A DNA stretch of 55,926 nt from the NCBI GenBank assembly GCA_002816575.1, contig MUCI01000049.1:1-55926 (forward strand), in the 5' to 3' direction. The stretch is from SAR202 cluster bacterium Casp-Chloro-G2 (GTDB taxonomy: Bacteria > Chloroflexota > Dehalococcoidia > Lucifugimonadales > UBA3495). The translations under genes were made by a program, and so were the position numbers. Below are positions 52,319 to 55,926 of the stretch, in pieces. The notes under the pieces are model-generated. The model ran no database searches. It was given only the letters and a program-made list of their open reading frames with translations, and had not been told where the DNA came from. Numbering within the stretch: position 1 is the first letter of the stretch; every line of letters starts with the position of its first letter.

Positions 52319-52897
52319 TCAGCGGCCCATGACCTTCATGGAGCCATCCACGGGGTTGTACTGAAAACGCGTCACCCGATCTAACTTCTGGGATTCCAGG
52401 CGAACGACCAGCGTGCGGTCGTCTTCCACGTTCAGGGTGTCGTGAATCTCGCCGGGCATGAAGTAGGCCACCGAGCCGTCTTCCTGCACGAACCGGCCAT
52501 GCTCCACGATCTGGGCCTTCTCCACACCCTCACCGGGGAACGCCCAACGCCATTTCCGCTGCTGGATGGCGCCTTTGTAGACGCCGTAGACCACCCAGGT
52601 AACTCCGTGGTCATGGGGCAGGTTGTCTTGGCCTGGCTTTTGGACCGAGGCCATGAGCCACCAGCCGTTGCCGGGGTGCCCGGTCTCCTCGTCCAGATGC
52701 AGGGAGAACCGGCCGTAGCCGCCCTCTTCCGGAAGTTCCAGCTTCTCTTCCAACCAACCGGGGACCGCGAGCAACCGCTTCAATAACCCAGCCACGGTCT
52801 TCGCCTGAACATGGGGGTCGGATTCATTCCTAAAGATGTCTCTAACATCTTCTACGAAGGCTTCCATGGTGTAATTGGTCGTCTGCGTCTGTGCCAT
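52319..52897 (-). CDS. Cupin protein of the cysteine dioxygenase-like type
   Basis: This 192-residue protein has the cupin metal motif P-H-D-H-G in DNLPHDHGVTWVVYGVYKG and a second His in FMPGEIHDTLN. The spacing and the region before it resemble thiol dioxygenases and related iron cupins that oxidise small thiols. The helical N-terminus (MEAFVEDVRDIFRNESDPHVQAKTV) is as in that group. There is no signal peptide. ATG 52897 is chosen with GGAGGATC upstream; an adjacent GTG is possible. It has a consensus TTGACA promoter. The substrate is not known. Confidence 0.72.
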   Translation of the reverse strand: MAQTQTTNYTMEAFVEDVRDIFRNESDPHVQAKTVAGLLKRLLAVPGWLEEKLELPEEGGYGRFSLHLDEETGHPGNGWWLMASVQKPGQDNLPHDHGVTWVVYGVYKGAIQQRKWRWAFPGEGVEKAQIVEHGRFVQEDGSVAYFMPGEIHDTLNVEDDRTLVVRLESQKLDRVTRFQYNPVDGSMKVMGR

Positions 52898-52948
52898 CAC
52901 GATCCTCCAATCAGTCCAATCTTGGGTCTCGGCGATTGTAAGTATTTC

Positions 52949-52977
52949 ATTCTGATGGGATGACGCCGCGGTGTCAA
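52949..52977 (-). promoter_or_regulatory. TTGACA promoter of the cupin gene
   Basis: On the minus strand TTGACA (52977-52972), a 17-base spacer and CAGAAT (52954-52949) form a good promoter. The -35 lies in a TCACGTTGACA block also found at the amidase promoter near 9068. Confidence 0.6.
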
Positions 52978-53243
52978 CGTGACATCCGTGATATTACAGC
53001 CTGGGGATAATCGCCGATCTGTTAATGGTAACTGGTCGCGGACCTCGTTATCCGGCGCTCAAGTCGTCAACCGATCGATCTCGGCCTTCCCCGTGAAGCA
53101 AGCGATTGAGCACCCGGGGATGCACCCTAAGAACCAACCGGTAGATGATCGCTGGCGTTTTTAGCTGGCCGGGGCTATCATATGCGCACCATTTTCCCGG
53201 CATCCGGTACTCAATCTGACCCTGGAATATAGGAGGTTACCCG
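52978..53243. other. Intergenic region before the BNR protein gene, no gene seen
   Basis: No credible frame or repeat is visible. TATCAT near 53176 is a weak -10 candidate for the BNR gene. Confidence 0.4.
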
Positions 53244-54230
53244 ATGGCTAACGACTTTACGATCCTGGTAGGCACAGTCGGTCAAGGGATGAACGTAAGC
53301 GGCGACAGCGGCGAGACCTGGACAAAGATCCGGCAGCCGATCCCCACGGAGTGCAGCATTCGGGCGCTCCGCACCTACCCCAACGACCCTCACCGGATAC
53401 TGGCCGGTTCCGACGGACATGGCCTGTTCCGCAGCGACGACAACGGCATCAGTTGGGAGAGTGTTGACTCGCCCATCGGCGACCTGCAGATCTGGTCGGT
53501 GGCCGTTGACCCATCCAACCCTGAGACCATCTTTGCGGGCACCCGCCCCGAGGGCTTCCGCTCCCGCGACGGCGGCAAGAGTTGGGACAAGCTGTCCATG
53601 GGCGTTAACAAGGAGTGCCCCATCGGCACGCCCCGCACGACCAATGTCATCGTTGACCCCCGCGACAGCAACACCATCTGGGCCGGCATCGAGGTCGATG
53701 GCGTCTACAAGAGCATGGACGGCGGCGACAATTGGGTGCACATGCCCAACCTGGGTCCCGACCCGTTCCACGGCGACATCCACGGTATGGCAGTGAAGCC
53801 CGGCGCCAACTCGGCCGTCTATTGCACCAGCCCCTTCGGTTTCGCCACCAGCCTGGACGAGGGCGAGAGCTGGGACTATCACTACTTCCCCAAGTTCAAC
53901 CCCGAAGACGCCCGCTCGTACTGCCGCGGCATGATCATCAAGCCCGACAACCCCGATGTCATGTACGTGGGCAACGGCGACTTCATCCCCGGCGTCATCG
54001 GCACGGTCCAGATGACCAAGGACGCTGGCAAGACCTGGGCCCCGGCCAACCTGCCCGTGGAGCCCAACTCGGTGGTCTACTGGCTGGCCAACAACCCTGA
54101 GATTCCCAACGTTGTCGCCGCGGCTACCCTCTTCGGCTACGTCTACGTGAGCGAAGACGGCGGTGACACCTGGAGTAAGCTCCGCAAAGAGTTCGGTGAG
54201 ATCCGGTCTCTGGCCGTCACCCCCAACTAA
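53244..54230 (+). CDS. BNR/Asp-box beta-propeller protein
   Basis: This 328-residue protein carries seven Asp-box motifs (S-x-D-x-G-x-x-W): SGDSGETW, SDDNGISW, SRDGGKSW, SMDGGDNW, SLDEGESW, TKDAGKTW and SEDGGDTW. They are spaced about 42-55 residues apart and so form a complete seven-bladed propeller. It resembles sialidase/VPS10/YCF48-like propellers but lacks the arginine triad of sialidases, so binding rather than hydrolysis is likely. There is no signal peptide, which is unusual for Asp-box proteins. TAGGAGGT precedes the ATG. A strong terminator follows. Confidence 0.82.
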   Translation: MANDFTILVGTVGQGMNVSGDSGETWTKIRQPIPTECSIRALRTYPNDPHRILAGSDGHGLFRSDDNGISWESVDSPIGDLQIWSVAVDPSNPETIFAGTRPEGFRSRDGGKSWDKLSMGVNKECPIGTPRTTNVIVDPRDSNTIWAGIEVDGVYKSMDGGDNWVHMPNLGPDPFHGDIHGMAVKPGANSAVYCTSPFGFATSLDEGESWDYHYFPKFNPEDARSYCRGMIIKPDNPDVMYVGNGDFIPGVIGTVQMTKDAGKTWAPANLPVEPNSVVYWLANNPEIPNVVAAATLFGYVYVSEDGGDTWSKLRKEFGEIRSLAVTPN

Positions 54231-54261
54231 GAACCCAAGCGGACCCAGATCAAGGCAGATC

Positions 54262-54299
54262 AAGAGGGGCGTCCCGGTGTGTCGGGACGCCCCTCTTTT
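54262..54299. terminator. Strong bidirectional terminator after the BNR gene
   Basis: A perfect 15-bp stem, AAGAGGGGCGTCCCG (54262-54276) with CGGGACGCCCCTCTT (54283-54297), is followed by T's. It also suits the converging MFS gene on the other strand. Confidence 0.9.
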
Positions 54300-54335
54300 C
54301 GTCGTTCATCCGCTGGACTTAGCCCGCCGGCCCGA

Positions 54336-55748
54336 TCAACTCTCCGGTCTGCCCCGGCTGAGACCCAAACTGGCGAAGATGGCGATGGCCGCGGCGCCTA
54401 GGGATAGGATGAACACCAGTCCCAAGCCGCCCACATCGGACTTATCCGCGCCCAAAATCGCCGCGATCACGGCCGAGCCGATGATGCTGCCAAGATATCT
54501 GCTCGTCGAATAGAGTCCGGCCGCCGAACCCGAGTCCTTGCGGCTAACCGCCTCCACCGCCGACGTCTGCAGTCCGGGGGTGGACAGACCCAAGCCAAGG
54601 CCCACCAGTGACAGTCCCGCCAAGAGTTGGGATAGCGACACATCCTGACCGGCCAAAGCGATTGGCACCACGCCAACAGTCAACAGCACCATCCCGGCGG
54701 TGGTTGGCAGACGCCGCCCAAGACGGTCGATCATGCGGCCTCCGGCGAAAGACGAGACCACCATCCCGGCCGACATCGCCGTCAGGATCAGTCCGATACG
54801 CAATGAAGAATCGTCCCTGGCCGATAGGAGCAACGGTATCGCGATCAGCAGGGAATACATCGACAGATTGGCGAATCCTATCCCGGCGGCAGCGGCGCTG
54901 AATGACCTATTCAGGAAGAAATTAAGCTGGACTATCGGGTCGGGTTGACGCCTTTCGTACCAACCGAAGGCGATGGCGCCCACTGCCACGATCGGTATTC
55001 CGACGGCGATCAGCAACACCTCCGCGCCCTTGGAGAAGGAGATCAATATCCAAGCGGCGGCCACCAGAACGACGGGCAAGGCCATCGCGCCGAAGATATC
55101 GAAGCCGGGCTTGGCGGGAGTGGCCGCGATGGAAGGAAGCGCCTTGAAGCCGATCAATAAAGCAGGGGCGACGAATATTAAGTTGACATAAAATATGGAC
55201 CGCCACCCTGCCAGTTCCACCAGCAGCCCGCCCAGGGGCGGCCCGCCCGCCGCCGCCACCGCTATGCCAGCCCCAAGCAGACCGAACCCAGCCCCACGGC
55301 GGTGCGCCGGCAGTATCTCCCTTAGCAAGGCTGAACTGTTGGGCACGATCAGCGCCGCGCAGACGGCCTGCAACACCCGGAAGGCCAGCAGCAATGACAG
55401 TGATGGGGACAGCGCCGCTCCGATGGAAACGAACCCGAAGACCGATAGGCCGCTGAGCACCATGTTGCGGTGGCCGAAACGGTCGCCCAATTTGCCCGCC
55501 AGAGGCTGCAGTGACGCCATGGAGATCAGATACGCGGTGATGAGCCAGCCGGCGCTGGTGATGGCCACATCGAAGTCCGTCATGATATCGGGAAGGGCCA
55601 CCGCGATCATGGTGGAATTCAGCGGGGCCAGAACGATGCCAAGCATGACCGTCAGTAAGATGAGGCGCTCGCCCCTGACGGTCATGCCGGCCGGTTCCGT
55701 GCCTGCCCCCGTATCCGCGGGTTTGGTGGGCTCAGCCTCTGGAGTCAA
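54336..55748 (-). CDS. MFS transporter, DHA2 (14-helix) drug-exporter type
   Basis: This 470-residue major facilitator has about fourteen membrane helices. The motif LGIVLAPLNSTMIAVALPDI at helix 1 and AGWLITAYLISMASLQPLAGKLGDRFG in the helix 2-3 region are characteristic of the EmrB/QacA DHA2 group. It is distinct from the three 12-helix paralogues at 22-26 kb. The longest start is a TTG overlapping the upstream gene's stop by 17 bases; an ATG at about 55682, closer to the first helix, is also possible. No regulator or membrane-fusion partner is visible. Confidence 0.9.
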   Translation of the reverse strand: MTPEAEPTKPADTGAGTEPAGMTVRGERLILLTVMLGIVLAPLNSTMIAVALPDIMTDFDVAITSAGWLITAYLISMASLQPLAGKLGDRFGHRNMVLSGLSVFGFVSIGAALSPSLSLLLAFRVLQAVCAALIVPNSSALLREILPAHRRGAGFGLLGAGIAVAAAGGPPLGGLLVELAGWRSIFYVNLIFVAPALLIGFKALPSIAATPAKPGFDIFGAMALPVVLVAAAWILISFSKGAEVLLIAVGIPIVAVGAIAFGWYERRQPDPIVQLNFFLNRSFSAAAAGIGFANLSMYSLLIAIPLLLSARDDSSLRIGLILTAMSAGMVVSSFAGGRMIDRLGRRLPTTAGMVLLTVGVVPIALAGQDVSLSQLLAGLSLVGLGLGLSTPGLQTSAVEAVSRKDSGSAAGLYSTSRYLGSIIGSAVIAAILGADKSDVGGLGLVFILSLGAAAIAIFASLGLSRGRPES

Positions 55749-55926
55749 TCCTCACGATTCCCTTGGCCCCGTCGACTGTCAGGGTCATACCGTCGGTGAT
55801 GACTGCCGTGCCCACTACCGTGCCGACCACGCAGGGCATCTTGTACTCCCGGGATACGATGGCGCAGTGGCTGAGCGGACCGCCGGTGTCGGCGACCACC
55901 GCCCCCGCGATGGAGAAAAGAGGAGT
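55732..55926 (-). CDS. PEP-utilising enzyme, mobile domain (C-terminal end, partial)
   Basis: The frame enters from the right edge and stops at 55732, giving 64 residues. It contains AVVADTGGPLSHCAIVSREYKMPCVVG, the swivelling phosphohistidine domain shared by PEP synthase, pyruvate phosphate dikinase and rifampin phosphotransferase. His in PLSHCAIV is the phospho-carrier. The catalytic parts lie outside the window, so the exact enzyme is unknown. It overlaps the MFS start, suggesting coupled translation; pairing with an exporter would suit antibiotic phosphotransferases, but this is speculative. Confidence 0.85.
   Translation of the reverse strand, partial: TPLFSIAGAVVADTGGPLSHCAIVSREYKMPCVVGTVVGTAVITDGMTLTVDGAKGIVRIDSRG

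Overview
The window reads as a chromosomal segment from a GC-rich bacterium (about 60% GC by eye) with standard bacterial signals: AGGAGG-type ribosome sites, many TTG/GTG starts, and extended -10 promoters. No ribosomal or marker RNA is present to fix the taxonomy. The gene content suits an uncultured Chloroflexota of the Dehalococcoidia/SAR202 type: luciferase-like and HpaB-type flavin oxygenases, several amidases, hydantoinase A/B, a DUF3179 lipoprotein, SMP-30/NHL/BNR propellers and many MFS exporters, with almost no dedicated transcription regulators. That placement is inference.

Layout. 1-3.7 kb: dnaG and the primary sigma factor gene. 3.9-6.2 kb: a small zinc-ribbon protein, a sortase-like membrane protein whose catalytic Cys position is Ser, and an alpha/beta hydrolase with an Asp nucleophile. 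6.3-8.9 kb (minus): a CBS/CorC protein and glmU. 9.2-16.9 kb: three amidase-signature enzymes, a cyclase-family hydrolase, a flavin disulfide oxidoreductase and a small GatC/AtzG-like protein, interrupted by a frameshifted GIY-YIG remnant and an 18-bp tandem repeat. 17-19 kb: SMP-30 and NHL propellers. 19.0-19.6 kb: an intact tRNA-Ala(GGC) between two damaged copies, with a second broken GIY-YIG gene. 19.7-26.3 kb: a cation antiporter, an SLC13/ArsB-type permease and three tandem MFS exporters. 26.4-30.1 kb: an M19 dipeptidase / MetE-like / crotonase operon and a zinc-ribbon protein. 30.3-33.3 kb (minus): Asp/Glu racemase-superfamily enzyme, nitroreductase and HpaB-type monooxygenase. 33.4-35.3 kb: a decayed stretch with a tRNA 3' fragment, a large hairpin, a short MscS channel and frameshifted reading frames. 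35.4-37.6 kb: SelA-like PLP enzyme and LLM flavin oxidoreductase. 37.9-40.0 kb: DUF3179 lipoprotein and an orphan ECF sigma factor. 40.2-48.3 kb: transketolase, a disulfide reductase, 6-phosphogluconate dehydrogenase, glucose-6-phosphate dehydrogenase and a GH15 glycosidase. 48.3-52.2 kb: hydantoinase A/B. 52.3-55.9 kb: a cupin, a seven-Asp-box BNR protein, a DHA2-type MFS exporter and the end of a PEP-utilising enzyme.

How it works together. The pentose-phosphate block supplies NADPH and sugar phosphates, and the reductase beside it could spend NADPH on a thiol. The amidases, cyclase, hydantoinase pair, flavin oxygenases and maleate-isomerase-like enzyme suggest a scavenging catabolism of amides, cyclic imides and aromatic or N-heterocyclic compounds. 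Notable oddities are the Ser-for-Cys sortase, the tRNA-Ala/GIY-YIG wreck with a 30-bp perfect repeat, the AtzG-like small protein paired with an amidase, a motif shared by two TTGACA promoters, and possible leaderless or uORF-coupled MFS genes.
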